A stretch of 64,000 nt of DNA from a virus. Location: positions 18,731 to 82,730 of the IMG/VR virus record IMGVR_UViG_3300029286_003693. One strand, written 5' to 3'. The notes below the pieces were generated by a model, which was given only the letters and a program-made list of their open reading frames with translations, ran no database searches and had not been told where the DNA came from. Position numbers and translations under genes: made by a program. Positions 33,114-42,569 of the stretch are shown here, piece by piece. The first letter of the stretch is position 1. Each line of letters opens with the position of its first letter.

Positions 33114-34355
33114 TTAAAGAACTTTCCCGTTTCTTACGACCTCACAAGTCGCAGAGTCACCAAAGCCGACCCCACTCCCGCGAGGGCGTTCCTGCTTGAA
33201 GCTGGTCAAAAACTGCTCCCGCCCGTTCACAGTCCGGGACACCGCTGCCCCTTCCTGGCCGGCTGGGAACTGGACCCGGTCCTTTGTGAACTTGGCGAGC
33301 ACACCGCTATGCCCGCCCGCCATCAGGCCGTCTTTTGATACCCAAACCGGGACGTTGTTGCCCATATCCGGCACGTTGTTGCAGTAGGCGAGGATATTTT
33401 GCGCCACCCCTGCCCCGACATGGACCTCCCGCATCGCGCTCGGTTCTGTTCCGGGAAGGAAAATAGTCCGGTCATCGAACCCGACGAAGATTCCACCGTC
33501 CACAAACGCAACTAGAAGGATGTCATTGGGGAACGAGAACATGTTCGTCGATTTATAGAGGTCGTAACGATAGGGTTCACTGTAACGTAGGGTGCTGTCC
33601 ACCGCTCCCCAGAGGCGACCGAACGCCCGTCGGATGAACTTCATGGGGTTTGGCGGGCCGCAAAGAAAGGTCGGAAGGGGCTCCATGGTCTCGATCCCCG
33701 TGATCAAAGCCTGCTCTTCCGCAGCTCTGTAAAAGGTGCTTCCGTCCGGGTCTGTCGCCCATGCGATGACGCCGGATGGTTTGTTGAGAAGTGAAATCGT
33801 AGAGTTGTCGGCCATGATGTCAATCTCGGCAATCATCCCGTTGCCGCCAACCTGCCCCCCGACGACGTTTGTGTAGCAGACCTGGTAGCGTCCGGCGGTC
33901 AGCGCCCCGGTGCCATTCACCGCTGCGAGAACCGGCTGCTCCGAAATCGGTATCCCCCAGGTGCTCACCATGTTTTGTGCTGGATCGAGGATTCCCATCC
34001 AGTGGCGGCTTGAGATATAGATATTGTCGTCCACCGCGGCATAGAAGAGTTTCTCCTCGAAGGGGCCGGACAGGGCGCAAAGGTTGACCTTTGACCCATC
34101 AGGATAGAATCGGTAGAGTCTGCCTTCCGCCGCAGCCAGCAAGACATGCCTGGTGCCCCAGGCGCTATGTGCGTTTGGCAAACTGGCCAGAAGTCGATAT
34201 CCGCCCCGCTTCTTCAGCCGCTCCTCTGCCGTGACATCGGCGTTCAGAATGACCTTCGGGATCGCTGTCATCGTCCCATCGTCATGGCCCGAAAATCCGC
34301 CCTCTTCGAGTACGTTATTCATGCCTTTGAATCCCCTGATCGTTAAAGGTTTCAT
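33114..34355 (-). CDS. Podovirus tail hub/stabilisation protein (gp10-like propeller)
   Basis: 413 residues with repeated strand blades (RYQVCYTNVVGGQVGGNG, AEGRLYRFYPDGSKVNL, NVPVWVSKDGLMAG), consistent with a beta-propeller. In P22-like phages this position, just after the gp4-like adaptor and before the distal tail, holds the tail-stabilisation protein gp10. Assignment rests on fold pattern and gene order. It shares one base with the end of the adaptor gene. Confidence 0.6.
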   Translation of the reverse strand: MKPLTIRGFKGMNNVLEEGGFSGHDDGTMTAIPKVILNADVTAEERLKKRGGYRLLASLPNAHSAWGTRHVLLAAAEGRLYRFYPDGSKVNLCALSGPFEEKLFYAAVDDNIYISSRHWMGILDPAQNMVSTWGIPISEQPVLAAVNGTGALTAGRYQVCYTNVVGGQVGGNGMIAEIDIMADNSTISLLNKPSGVIAWATDPDGSTFYRAAEEQALITGIETMEPLPTFLCGPPNPMKFIRRAFGRLWGAVDSTLRYSEPYRYDLYKSTNMFSFPNDILLVAFVDGGIFVGFDDRTIFLPGTEPSAMREVHVGAGVAQNILAYCNNVPDMGNNVPVWVSKDGLMAGGHSGVLAKFTKDRVQFPAGQEGAAVSRTVNGREQFLTSFKQERPRGSGVGFGDSATCEVVRNGKVL

Positions 34356-34993
34356 CAGAAATCCAGCCTTGTCCGTTGGACATCCGCTCTTGCCTTGGGC
34401 GCGTTCGGGTAGAAAGCGACCAGAGAGGCAATCCCGTTTGCGGCCAGACCGCTGTATTTCTGCGTGTTCGGCATCACTCCGTCGAGCCCGTCCTCGATCT
34501 GGATGTATGCCTCTTTGAGAGTGTAATTCTGGAAGATCTCCTTGTGAAGAATCTCCGGGATGTAGTCGGGAAACACGTCCCCGACTGCCAACTCCTTCGG
34601 TTTTCCGTAGAAATGAAGCGTCATATTCTCGGCATCTTCCGGGATGGGCCTGAAGTTCAGGATCTTCCCATCAAGGCAGATGATCTGCACGGGGCCGGTC
34701 TGTGTATCATTGGAATTCGCCTTCAATTCCTTAATGTTCGGGGCAATCAGAATGCCCTGTGGGTACGTCGGTGTCGTCACGAGGTAGAGGTCATGCAGGT
34801 AGGTCTTCGGAAGGGCCGCTGTTAGTGCCGCTGCTGCCGCCTCTACCACTGCGGTCGTCTGAAGGCCAGGGATTCGGCACATCGTAGCCAATAGGAGCAG
34901 GGCCTCGTTGAACTTTCCGATGATCCAGGTCTCGTCGTAAGTCGCGTCCTGGACTATTTTCTCAACCTCTGTCACGATTGCATCTACTTCCAT
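34355..34993 (-). CDS. Head-tail adaptor (P22 gp4-like)
   Basis: 212 residues. The helical N-terminus (VTEVEKIVQDATYDETWII, then FNEALLLLATM) and the following beta domain with YFPNAP-like C-terminus fit the phage adaptor family exemplified by P22 gp4, which binds beneath the portal. The order portal-scaffold-capsid-adaptor-gp10 supports this. Overlaps both neighbours by one base, so it is translationally coupled. Confidence 0.65.
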   Translation of the reverse strand: MEVDAIVTEVEKIVQDATYDETWIIGKFNEALLLLATMCRIPGLQTTAVVEAAAAALTAALPKTYLHDLYLVTTPTYPQGILIAPNIKELKANSNDTQTGPVQIICLDGKILNFRPIPEDAENMTLHFYGKPKELAVGDVFPDYIPEILHKEIFQNYTLKEAYIQIEDGLDGVMPNTQKYSGLAANGIASLVAFYPNAPKARADVQRTRLDF

Positions 34994-35415
34994 CAGTTTT
35001 TCCTCTTCTGCGGTCTCTTTGATCCTTTTTTGGGATAGGCCGGGCGATCCGGTTCATCACTCTTGTCTATCTGCCCAACATGGGGCGCGTAAGCATCCTT
35101 ACCGACCTGCTCATGCACGGGCATCTCGTTCCCGAAATGCGCCGACATGCGGCTCTCGGCAGTCTCCGGGACAGCTTCGGCTGAGTCCGCAACAGGCGCC
35201 ACTTCATCCACCACTTCTTCGGTAATCTTCTTCAGGACGTTGTATTCCTTGAACGCGGTGTTGTGGAACGGGTCCGAGATCCTTTTGATGTGCTCCTGGT
35301 CCGTGATATCACTGACAAGGTGCCCATGATCGTTTCGCTTGAACTTATAGGCCGTCCCCGCCAGGTTGACGATGCACTCGTTCTGGTCTCTCTCGACCAA
35401 CAATTGAACCTGCAT
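34993..35415 (-). CDS. Small head-region protein
   Basis: 140 residues from ATG 35415 (MQVQLLVERDQNECIVNLAG), chosen for its GGAGGAG site; a longer frame would start in the upstream hairpin. The first 70 residues look globular (AYKFKRNDHGHLVSDITD); the rest is charged and disordered, ending in a basic tail KKGSKRPQKRKN. Function unknown. It sits between the capsid-decoration candidate and the adaptor. Confidence 0.7.
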   Translation of the reverse strand: MQVQLLVERDQNECIVNLAGTAYKFKRNDHGHLVSDITDQEHIKRISDPFHNTAFKEYNVLKKITEEVVDEVAPVADSAEAVPETAESRMSAHFGNEMPVHEQVGKDAYAPHVGQIDKSDEPDRPAYPKKGSKRPQKRKN

Positions 35416-35425
35416 AACTCCTCCA

Positions 35426-35487
35426 ATGTTTGTAGGCCGTGACGGTGGAGCGAGAAGAGGGGGCACCCCCACCGCCACGCCTACGGG
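35426..35487 (-). other. Large intergenic hairpin
   Basis: On the transcript GTAGGCGTGGCGGTGG pairs with CCACCGTCACGGCCTAC around an inner GGGTGCCCCC, giving a long stable stem directly before the gene at 34993-35415. No U-tract follows. Likely an mRNA processing or stability element between head genes. Confidence 0.5.
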
Positions 35488-35503
35488 GTTGTGTGGACCC
35501 TTT

Positions 35504-35950
35504 TTAGCCGCCGTACTCCGCGGCGCGGTACGTCAGAATCCCACGAATAGTCCCTGCTGCGGCTGTTCCCGCTGCCGTGGTGATGTGCATCCCAAACAGG
35601 GTCTCCGTCTCGACGGGGGCCACCATCGAAAACAGAGTCGAACGGGCAACCCCACCCGCCTGGGCCACGGTAGACGCGGGAACCATGATCTGATCAACCG
35701 CGTCCTCCGCTGCATTGATTCCGCCGCCATCCACGACGATTGCAGGGCTGCCGGCGGAATCCAGATCGTCAACGATGAGGGTGAAATCCAGGGGGATGCA
35801 CCCAGCCGGGAGCGAGCACAGCGCGATGGTCTGCTCGTCCACGTTCAGAGCGGCGGTGATTTCATACGAGCCGTCGCTCACCAGAACCTTGCCAGCCTCG
35901 TCCGGGTAAACCGCAGGACGGGCGCCTGCTACATTTGCCGATTTCAACAT
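35504..35950 (-). CDS. Capsid decoration/head fibre candidate
   Basis: 148 residues, small-residue and beta-rich (VSDGSYEITAALNVDEQTI, FTLIVDDLDSAGSPAIVV, LTYRAAEYGG). It lies immediately after the major capsid gene in transcription order, where phages commonly place a decoration or head-stabilising protein. That function is inferred from position, composition and size. Start is preceded by AGGAGA. Confidence 0.6.
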   Translation of the reverse strand: MLKSANVAGARPAVYPDEAGKVLVSDGSYEITAALNVDEQTIALCSLPAGCIPLDFTLIVDDLDSAGSPAIVVDGGGINAAEDAVDQIMVPASTVAQAGGVARSTLFSMVAPVETETLFGMHITTAAGTAAAGTIRGILTYRAAEYGG

Positions 35951-35977
35951 AGTCGTGTCTCCTTTTCCTTTACTGAA

Positions 35978-36003
35978 GGGGGAGATCCGTCTCCCCCGCT
36001 GTC
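35978..36003 (-). terminator. Hairpin after the major capsid gene
   Basis: GGGGGAGA-CGGA-TCTCCCCC is a perfect 8-bp stem with a four-base loop followed by TTCAG on the transcript. The tail is not U-rich, so termination would be weak; it may protect the 3' end of the abundant capsid mRNA. Confidence 0.45.
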
Positions 36004-36020
36004 ATTCCTGCGATCCCCTG

Positions 36021-37124
36021 TTACCCGACCGGCTGCTTGGCTGCCGTGTCGATTGCCATGATCCCGAAGTCCTTGGCGTTGAACTGCACCTTGGAGATTC
36101 CGAAGATCGAGTGCGTGCTGATCACGACCTGGTTTCCGCTGTCTCTCTCCTCTTCGTACCAGCCGAAGCGGAGACCGTTGCCCTTGGAACCGAAGGCGAT
36201 CACTGCCGCCTGGACGCCCATGAACAGAGCCCGCGCCGCCTCAACGGTCGCGGGGTTGCCGTAGTCGGCCATACGGATTACGGCCTGGTGCTCATGCAGG
36301 ACCACGTTGTTATACATGCCGAGCCCGCCCTGGAAGATCGGGTTCTTACGGCCCTCTGCCGCTGCCGCCGCCTTCTGTATGTCCAGCCAGCCAGAGCCGC
36401 CCGTGGTCTGCCGAAGGTCGTACACCTGCCACGGGTTCATCAAGAGGACGAAGTGCTTCTCGCCGTTGATGAGGATCGGCTGAATCTTGGGGGTTCCCCC
36501 CGTTCCGCCTCCCATCATCGAGGCCATAGCCACAGCCTTGTCGATGAGTCCCAGGGTGATCGTGTCGCCCGCGGCAATGGTCGTCTTGATCTTCGTGCCC
36601 GGCATGAGCAAGTGCTCGGTGTCGGGGGCGTTGAAGGCGTTCCCTGCAAATCCCGCGTAACTGGTCGGGAAGATGTAGTCCGCATTGGACCCGCGGAGCC
36701 CGGACAGATACATGAAGAAGAGCTCGTCGAATACCCGGCTCCACCATTCCGACTGCCGTACCCGTGCGATCTCCCGAAGCTGGTGGATCGTCCGCTTCTG
36801 GGTCATCCTGCCGCCCGTGTTCACCCCGCCGCGCATCTGATTGATCAGGATGTCGTCGGAGTAGAACTTCAGGTCCTCTTCTTTCCCGGTCAAAGGGGTG
36901 TCCCCTTCCACAGGTTGCATTTTCAACTGCATGACGAGGTCGAAGGAAACCTTGTCTCCCGCCGTGCTTTCGAGGTCTTTTACGACCTGGATGGGCATAC
37001 TGGAGCCTTCAGCGCCCATGAACTTGCGGGAGAAATAGGAATCCCGCGCCACGTCTACCGCAAGGAATGCCGAATACTTCTTGACGGCCTTGGGGTCGTT
37101 TACACCGATGATTGTCTGTCCCAT
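36021..37124 (-). CDS. Major capsid protein, N4-gp56 family
   Basis: 367 residues. The N-terminus MGQTIIGVNDPKAVKKYSA and the segments DKVSFDLVMQLKMQPVEGD and GRMTQKRTIHQLREIARV match the N4 gp56-type HK97-fold capsid proteins. It follows the scaffold gene and precedes the decoration candidate, as expected. SD AGGAGGA. The final region includes ARALFMGVQAAVIAFGSKG, typical of the family. It builds the icosahedral head. Confidence 0.85.
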   Translation of the reverse strand: MGQTIIGVNDPKAVKKYSAFLAVDVARDSYFSRKFMGAEGSSMPIQVVKDLESTAGDKVSFDLVMQLKMQPVEGDTPLTGKEEDLKFYSDDILINQMRGGVNTGGRMTQKRTIHQLREIARVRQSEWWSRVFDELFFMYLSGLRGSNADYIFPTSYAGFAGNAFNAPDTEHLLMPGTKIKTTIAAGDTITLGLIDKAVAMASMMGGGTGGTPKIQPILINGEKHFVLLMNPWQVYDLRQTTGGSGWLDIQKAAAAAEGRKNPIFQGGLGMYNNVVLHEHQAVIRMADYGNPATVEAARALFMGVQAAVIAFGSKGNGLRFGWYEEERDSGNQVVISTHSIFGISKVQFNAKDFGIMAIDTAAKQPVG

Positions 37125-37244
37125 TGCGTATCCTCCTAAAAGTGATAGAAAATGTTTTTGTGTTTCACCATCTCTCCATTTCCCCCATCACTTCCCGGTC
37201 ATCGGGCTGGCTATGTTTGAACCAGAACGTGGGATGTACTGTCT

Positions 37245-38303
37245 TTATGAGCGGGCTGCGTAGATCGCCCGTTCCGTATCGCTCATCTTGGCGACTGCGT
37301 TCTCGTAGGCTTCCCCTGTGAGCTTATCAATCGCGTCATACTTGTCGTCTCCCTGATTCCCTTCCGATACCGGGACCTTGGCAAGCGTCTTGACACCCGC
37401 GGCCCTCTCGGCCTCCGCCTTCTTTGCGGCTTCGATAGCCTTGCGCTTCTCCTCGGCGGCCTCAATAGCCGTGCGCTTCTCTTCGATGGACACGACATTG
37501 CCATCGTCCGCCTTGGGCGGTCCTTCCGGGTGGAAAACCGCGTCGCATTCTTTCTTTGCGGCTGCGAAAATCTGGGCGTCGGTCATCTTCTTCGACTCGT
37601 CGGTGGCCAGGAGCCGGTTGACGGCGTCCACAAAAGCCACATTCTTGATCCGCTCTGCGGAATACTCTGGGTTGCTGCTAAAAAAATCGGCTTGGGCGTC
37701 CTTCCATCCCTTTTCAGCTGCAGCCTTCTGGACCTGGGCGTTGATCTTGTCGAACATCTTCATCTCGGTGAGCGATTCGACGTACTCGGCGCGTTCCTTG
37801 TTGTAAGCGGCCAGGGTGATGTCCCCATCCTCGAACTTCGTGTCGAGCGCCGTCATCTTGGCTTCGATTTCCTCCCTGGTTCCGTGCTTTTTCTCGGCCT
37901 CCAGGATGAAAACAGGTTCGTTTTTGGGTACAATGACGGTCGCTGCCGCAGCTGACTTTTCCGCCTTCTGCGCTGCCTCCAGGTCTGCCGCCTCTTTGGC
38001 TGCCTGGACTGCCGCTGCCGCCTCTGCGTCTGCCGCCGCCTTGGCTTTGGCCTCTTCTTCGAGCTTCTCTGCTTCCGCTTCCGCTTCCTCCGCCGCCTTC
38101 TCCTCTTCAGTCTTCTCCTCCACCGCCTTCTTCTCGACCGTCCGCTTGGCTTCCCCTGCCCCCTCTTCCTTCGCCTTGGCGGCTGCGGCGGCCTCTTCCT
38201 CGGCTTTGATCTCCTCCGTGCTCTTGTTTTCCGTTTCCCCATCAAGGGCCTCTCGCTCTTCGGGGCTCAGCATCGCCAGCTCGTCTTCCGTGATCTTTCC
38301 CAT
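37245..38303 (-). CDS. Scaffolding protein
   Basis: 352 residues. Residues 20-125 are nearly all Ala, Glu and Lys and form a long charged helix; the rest is also helical (FDKINAQVQKAAAEKGWKDA). Acidic helical proteins between portal and major capsid are scaffolds in P22-like phages and guide procapsid assembly. The C-terminus (YENAVAKMSDTERAIYAARS) is moderately basic, as expected for a coat-binding end. Gene follows element A, so its level relative to portal may be tuned. Confidence 0.75.
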   Translation of the reverse strand: MGKITEDELAMLSPEEREALDGETENKSTEEIKAEEEAAAAAKAKEEGAGEAKRTVEKKAVEEKTEEEKAAEEAEAEAEKLEEEAKAKAAADAEAAAAVQAAKEAADLEAAQKAEKSAAAATVIVPKNEPVFILEAEKKHGTREEIEAKMTALDTKFEDGDITLAAYNKERAEYVESLTEMKMFDKINAQVQKAAAEKGWKDAQADFFSSNPEYSAERIKNVAFVDAVNRLLATDESKKMTDAQIFAAAKKECDAVFHPEGPPKADDGNVVSIEEKRTAIEAAEEKRKAIEAAKKAEAERAAGVKTLAKVPVSEGNQGDDKYDAIDKLTGEAYENAVAKMSDTERAIYAARS

Positions 38304-38342
38304 AATGTCGTCCTCCCTCTCTGTCCCGGGTTGATTCGGGCA

Positions 38343-38450
38343 ACAAAAAAGGACGGCTGTAGAAGTGTAGGCTCCTACAAGCCGTCCTCGTTTGTTCTTG
38401 CGTCCCCTTTCGGTATGCCTACCGTCTGGGGAACCCTTATTTTCTAATAA
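38343..38450 (-). promoter_or_regulatory. Structured RNA element A: conserved 5' domain plus intrinsic terminator
   Basis: On the transcript: stem TCCCC/GGGGA enclosing hairpin CGGTA-GGCA-TACCG, then ACGCAAGA, then terminator stem GGACGGCTTGTAG...CTACAGCCGTCC followed by TTTTTT. It lies between the portal stop and the scaffold start. Element B at 33002-33112 repeats the plan. The terminator is strong by eye, so transcription of all head and tail genes must pass it, either partially or by antitermination. Confidence 0.7.
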
Positions 38451-38456
38451 CTACCC

Positions 38457-40892
38457 TTACTCCTTATGGTTGTTGCTCTTCAGTCCCCTTTCGACTGACC
38501 CGTTCGGCTTGTCCTTCGCCTTGACCAATTTCTCGTCGAGGGCCAGGCGCTTTACATCCATGATCCGGGTATGCTCGCCCGCCTTTTCTGTGTTCTCAGC
38601 GTTCCGCTCGGTCATCATCAGACCATGCGCCGCCGACTCCTCTTTGACGTTCTGATCCCGCGTCTGCATGGTCCTCTGGTGCTCGCCCTGCTCGATGGTA
38701 TTCAGCGTGCTGGCCTTCTCCATCCGGAGCTTTTCCTTGTCATAATCGACACCCGCGGCGCTCACCTGCTGGTTAACCGACTCAGTCTTGATCTTCGCGG
38801 CGATAAGCTGGGCTTCTTGTTCAAGCTTCTTGACCTTCGCCTGTTCGGCTGCGAGCTGCGTCTGAAGGATCTGGTTTTGTGTCTCTGCCGCCTGCGTCGC
38901 TGCATCTGCCTTGGCCTGATCTGCAGCCTGATCTTCGGGAGTGGCCGCACCCTCAGTTCCCCGTTGGCCGGTGATTGCCCTGAACCGATCGACAAACTTT
39001 TCTTTACCGGGTAAATCGGACAACTCGAACCATAGATCAATAACTTGTATTGCTGCTTCGGGCTGCAAGGTCTTGAGGATCTCAGTCATTGACTCGAACA
39101 TGGCCTCGCGGATCGTCGCGGAGTAATCCTGCTCGGAAATGACGAAATCGGCCTGACTTGCCGTGATGTCGCCGATGATCTCATCCGTCTCCGGGTCATA
39201 TTTGTTGATCTCAAGGAACTCGGGCGTCTTGCCGTTCTCGCCCCCGGTGATCCGGATCTTTTTTTCCTCGGTGTAGAGCTGCTCGATCATCGACAAAATG
39301 ATTTCACCAGACAGCTTGAAGGCCAGCCGGTTGTTATCGAAGAATGCCGTCGTTACAACACCGCCCTGCTCCTGCCGCGCCCTGATCGCCTTCCCCGACA
39401 CAGCATTCGTGTCCCGCCCCATCAGTTCGTCCGTCACGCCTGACGCGCTCTGGATGTACTTCTCGTCCTGGGTCATCAGCATGACGTGCTCTTCAGCCAT
39501 CTTGTTCTCGTTCTGGATCTCGACCCCGCGTTGACTCTTTGGGTTGACCTTGATCAATCCGTCCGGGCGATTCGCCTCCTGGACGATGTCGCTCCAACTC
39601 TGGTCGGTGTTGTCGATCGCGTCGTCATCCGCCATTACCCGGTTGGCTGACAACAGGTAGAGAGCCTTTGACCGGCGCTTGTTCAGGTCTTTCTGCGGGT
39701 CTCTGAGATTCCGGACAATGCCGTAGGGCGTCCCGTCCTTCTTCCGTTTGAAGCCCCAGATCGGCACCAGACTGAAGCGCTTGTGTCGGTACGGGCTCTC
39801 CCCGTCCTGCAATACCGAGTCGCCGGTGAAGATTATCTGACGCATCTCCATCACGGTTGACTCGACCGGCTGACCGATTCCCAGCTCCACCAGTTTCTGG
39901 TGCTTCCCCTCATCGAACGTGATCCCCTGAAGCGTTCCCAGTTCCTTGCCGCGCAACAGCTTCTTTCTTGCCGGGGTCCGATACTGACACTCGACCAGGA
40001 ACACACGATCCCGCGGCTCAACAGAGGTCTGGGTGCCGATGTACCCGAAAAACCCGGTGTACTGCGGCATAAAGCCTGTACTGCTGTGCGGCATCCCGCC
40101 CGCCATCTTTGGATCGAAGGCAGGATCAAGCATTTCCGCAAAGGTCTCGTACCCGAATCCCTGATCCCCGCTGATAACAGAAGCATGGATAACGTCCGCC
40201 CTGTCCGGGAACATGGCACAGGCAACGTCTTCATCCACCCACTTGCCCCTGAAAACGTAACGGGCGTCGGAGAGGTCGTCCTCGACGGCCAGCGTGTCCC
40301 ACCAGATGTATCGCCAATCCTCGTAAGAGACGACAAGGGGCTCGTTGTCCGGGTCCGCGTTGATCCCGTGATCGATCCACCCTACCCCGGCCAGCACGGC
40401 ATCGGCGAATGACTTCGACCGCTTGAATCCCGCGTTGTTCGCGTCGGAGACGTATTTGAAGAGCTTCGTCTTCATCTCCGCGCTCTTCGCGTCCTCTTCA
40501 CCCCTGGGTAGAACGCGATAGTCAACCCGGATCTTCTTTTCAGTCCCGAGCACCCAATCGACCGTTGGCTTGACCTGGTTGAAGGTGATCGGCACCTGGG
40601 TCCGTTTGGCCAGGATCGCCTTCTCTTCCTGCGTCCACTGCCCCGGTCCGTCGTAAAACTCATGGTCTACCATCGACTCACAACGGAAATCGGCCTGTCG
40701 CACCCTCTCTTGGGCGAACCATGACGACACCTTCGTGAACCGCTTGCGGACATCCTCCCTGTCGAGCGGATGAACTCCTTCGGGCGGCTTTTCAAGCCCC
40801 AGATCATCCAGGTGTTCATCAACGTCGAACTCGCGAGGGGTGTATTCCTCGATGCTCCTTACGTTTTCGGCTCTTTGAGTTCGCTCGCTCAT
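38457..40892 (-). CDS. Portal protein, P22-like
   Basis: 811 residues. The segments WTQEEKAILAKRTQVPITFN, VDWVLGTEKKIRVDYRVLP, PYGIVRNLRDPQKDLNKR and AVSGKAIRARQEQGGVVT follow the order and spacing of P22-type portal proteins. The C-terminal 150 residues are a helical, Gln/Ala-rich barrel-like region (LQTQLAAEQAKVKKLEQEAQ), as in P22. It forms the dodecameric DNA entry ring at one vertex. It follows the DNA methyltransferase genes with an 8-bp gap. Confidence 0.85.
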   Translation of the reverse strand: MSERTQRAENVRSIEEYTPREFDVDEHLDDLGLEKPPEGVHPLDREDVRKRFTKVSSWFAQERVRQADFRCESMVDHEFYDGPGQWTQEEKAILAKRTQVPITFNQVKPTVDWVLGTEKKIRVDYRVLPRGEEDAKSAEMKTKLFKYVSDANNAGFKRSKSFADAVLAGVGWIDHGINADPDNEPLVVSYEDWRYIWWDTLAVEDDLSDARYVFRGKWVDEDVACAMFPDRADVIHASVISGDQGFGYETFAEMLDPAFDPKMAGGMPHSSTGFMPQYTGFFGYIGTQTSVEPRDRVFLVECQYRTPARKKLLRGKELGTLQGITFDEGKHQKLVELGIGQPVESTVMEMRQIIFTGDSVLQDGESPYRHKRFSLVPIWGFKRKKDGTPYGIVRNLRDPQKDLNKRRSKALYLLSANRVMADDDAIDNTDQSWSDIVQEANRPDGLIKVNPKSQRGVEIQNENKMAEEHVMLMTQDEKYIQSASGVTDELMGRDTNAVSGKAIRARQEQGGVVTTAFFDNNRLAFKLSGEIILSMIEQLYTEEKKIRITGGENGKTPEFLEINKYDPETDEIIGDITASQADFVISEQDYSATIREAMFESMTEILKTLQPEAAIQVIDLWFELSDLPGKEKFVDRFRAITGQRGTEGAATPEDQAADQAKADAATQAAETQNQILQTQLAAEQAKVKKLEQEAQLIAAKIKTESVNQQVSAAGVDYDKEKLRMEKASTLNTIEQGEHQRTMQTRDQNVKEESAAHGLMMTERNAENTEKAGEHTRIMDVKRLALDEKLVKAKDKPNGSVERGLKSNNHKE

Positions 40893-40899
40893 GACTACA

Positions 40900-42189
40900 T
40901 CAACCCTCTGCCACCGTTATCAAAAGAGGTTGCACGCTGTTGATCCGTTTGTCGGCTATCTCAACATATTCAGGATTCAGTTCGATCCCGATGAACCCAA
41001 ATCCCTCCGCTGCCGCTGCTTTCCCTGTTGAACCGCTACCCATGAAGGGATCAAGAATCACGCCGCCGGGAGGCGTAACAAGGCGGCAGAGGTAGCGCAT
41101 CAGGGCGGTTGGTTTGACTGTGGGGTGGAAATTACCCTTCGTGTCTGTGTTCTCAACCTTTCGGAGTGTGGTACCGTGGTGGAACTGGGGGCCAGGATTA
41201 TTCAGCCCTTCATTACGATCTTCCCGGCTCGCCTTTGCGCAGTAGAAGAACCGGGCGGTTGAACCGGAGTCGCCGGGGGTGTCGCGCTTTGTAATGTCTG
41301 GGTCCATGTATCCGTAGGTATTCCGGTTAGGTCCTTCAGAATTAAGCCTTCTTTGTCCTGCAGACATCTTCCCGCTCGTCGTCACCGGAAACAGCCCCAC
41401 CACTTGATCGCTGCCGTCATATATAAGGTTGGCAGGCCAGCGTCCGTTTGCACTCACGACCTCTGGCGTGTCGCTCCCTGTCTGATTCATCCCCCATCCA
41501 TTTTTCTCGCTTTTCTTCGAGCGGTTCATTGTCCTCAATTGTGATGCGTCGGCCTTCGGGTCAATTCCCACCCTGCACCCATCGATATTCAATCCCCCCG
41601 TCCCATACTTCAGGACGTTGGCGGCCACGGTACCGATTAAGGGCTTCCGGCAAACCAAGACCGGCTCCCATGCTGGCTTGAGGGCAGTGCCCCAGCCTTC
41701 CCATTGACGGGCGGTATCAGTTGCGGGGGCGGTGATGTCAAAAACCTTTCCACTTCCATCCATGTACCCAATTCCAGTATCCCCTTTACCGTGATTGTCG
41801 AGCTTTATCCTGTGCGGCCCACTGCCGTTTTCGTTGACGCCCACCACTTGCCGTTCTGCCCCCGCCGCCTTGTCGATCGCCTTACTCACATCTAGCGACT
41901 TAGGGAACCCTGAACCATACACCCACATCACGGTATCCCGAATCTCCCACCCCGCATCCTCTATCGCAACAGCCAGCCGGTGAAAGGTTCGTGTCCCACC
42001 AAAGGCCAGCATATACGCACCCGGCTTCGCTACCCTCAATGCCGCTTCCCAAAACGGAACACCCGGCACACCGTGATCCCAATCCTTACCCATGAAGGAA
42101 AGGCCATAAGGAGGATCACAGACGATGGAGTCAACCGATTCGGTTTCAAGCGTTGGCATAATGTTCAGGCAATCGCCCTCATAAATCAT
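40900..42189 (-). CDS. DNA methyltransferase, DPPY type (beta class)
   Basis: 429 residues. Motif IV DPPYGLSFMG lies near residue 25 and motif I DPFMGSGSTGKAA near 385, an order typical of beta-class DNA amino-methyltransferases. The central 200 residues are a probable target-recognition region. The N-terminal (MIYEGDCLNIMPTLE) and C-terminal (NPEYVEIADKRINSVQPLL) ends closely match the gene at 42566-43759. It likely methylates phage DNA at a specific site to evade restriction; target unknown. Its start overlaps the stop of the preceding gene. Confidence 0.85.
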   Translation of the reverse strand: MIYEGDCLNIMPTLETESVDSIVCDPPYGLSFMGKDWDHGVPGVPFWEAALRVAKPGAYMLAFGGTRTFHRLAVAIEDAGWEIRDTVMWVYGSGFPKSLDVSKAIDKAAGAERQVVGVNENGSGPHRIKLDNHGKGDTGIGYMDGSGKVFDITAPATDTARQWEGWGTALKPAWEPVLVCRKPLIGTVAANVLKYGTGGLNIDGCRVGIDPKADASQLRTMNRSKKSEKNGWGMNQTGSDTPEVVSANGRWPANLIYDGSDQVVGLFPVTTSGKMSAGQRRLNSEGPNRNTYGYMDPDITKRDTPGDSGSTARFFYCAKASREDRNEGLNNPGPQFHHGTTLRKVENTDTKGNFHPTVKPTALMRYLCRLVTPPGGVILDPFMGSGSTGKAAAAEGFGFIGIELNPEYVEIADKRINSVQPLLITVAEG

Positions 42190-42569
42190 GACTGCATCAT
42201 CCCCACTTTAATATCGGGCCTGTTACTCGCCGGCTGCATGTCGATCACCGTGTTCGGGTCGTCGTACCCTGCCCTGAACGGCGGCATCTTCACGAGGTCG
42301 TCTATCCCATCCATGATCGTGTCTGTTATTGAAGACATCACCTGCACGAACTGACGCTTGCGCGTCGGCACCTCAATGTCAAACAACTTGCAGATTTGCA
42401 GCACCTTACCTGTTATGAACCCCCCGAACTCATCATTGTGCGTGTCGCTGTATTTCCAGAGGTCATCCAGTGTGATGATGAAGCGCTTCTTATTGTCCCG
42501 TTGCGCCCCGTTCAGGATCATGACTGGTTTACCCTTGAAGTATCCGTAGTCCCTCTCGATTACTCTCAT
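42186..42569 (-). CDS. Small protein between two DNA methyltransferases
   Basis: 127 residues, coupled by 4-bp overlaps (ATGA) to both methyltransferase genes. A strand-rich N-terminus (YGYFKGKPVMILNGAQRD, KKRFIITLDDLWKYSD) is followed by a helical segment. No motif recognised. The overlaps suggest a shared pathway or complex with the methyltransferases, but that is inference. Confidence 0.7.
   Translation of the reverse strand: MRVIERDYGYFKGKPVMILNGAQRDNKKRFIITLDDLWKYSDTHNDEFGGFITGKVLQICKLFDIEVPTRKRQFVQVMSSITDTIMDGIDDLVKMPPFRAGYDDPNTVIDMQPASNRPDIKVGMMQS

Noticed and set aside
33002-38450. Elements A and B as c-di-GMP-I or glutamine riboswitches
   Set aside because: GGGACGCAA resembles part of those motifs, but the other required conserved segments are absent.
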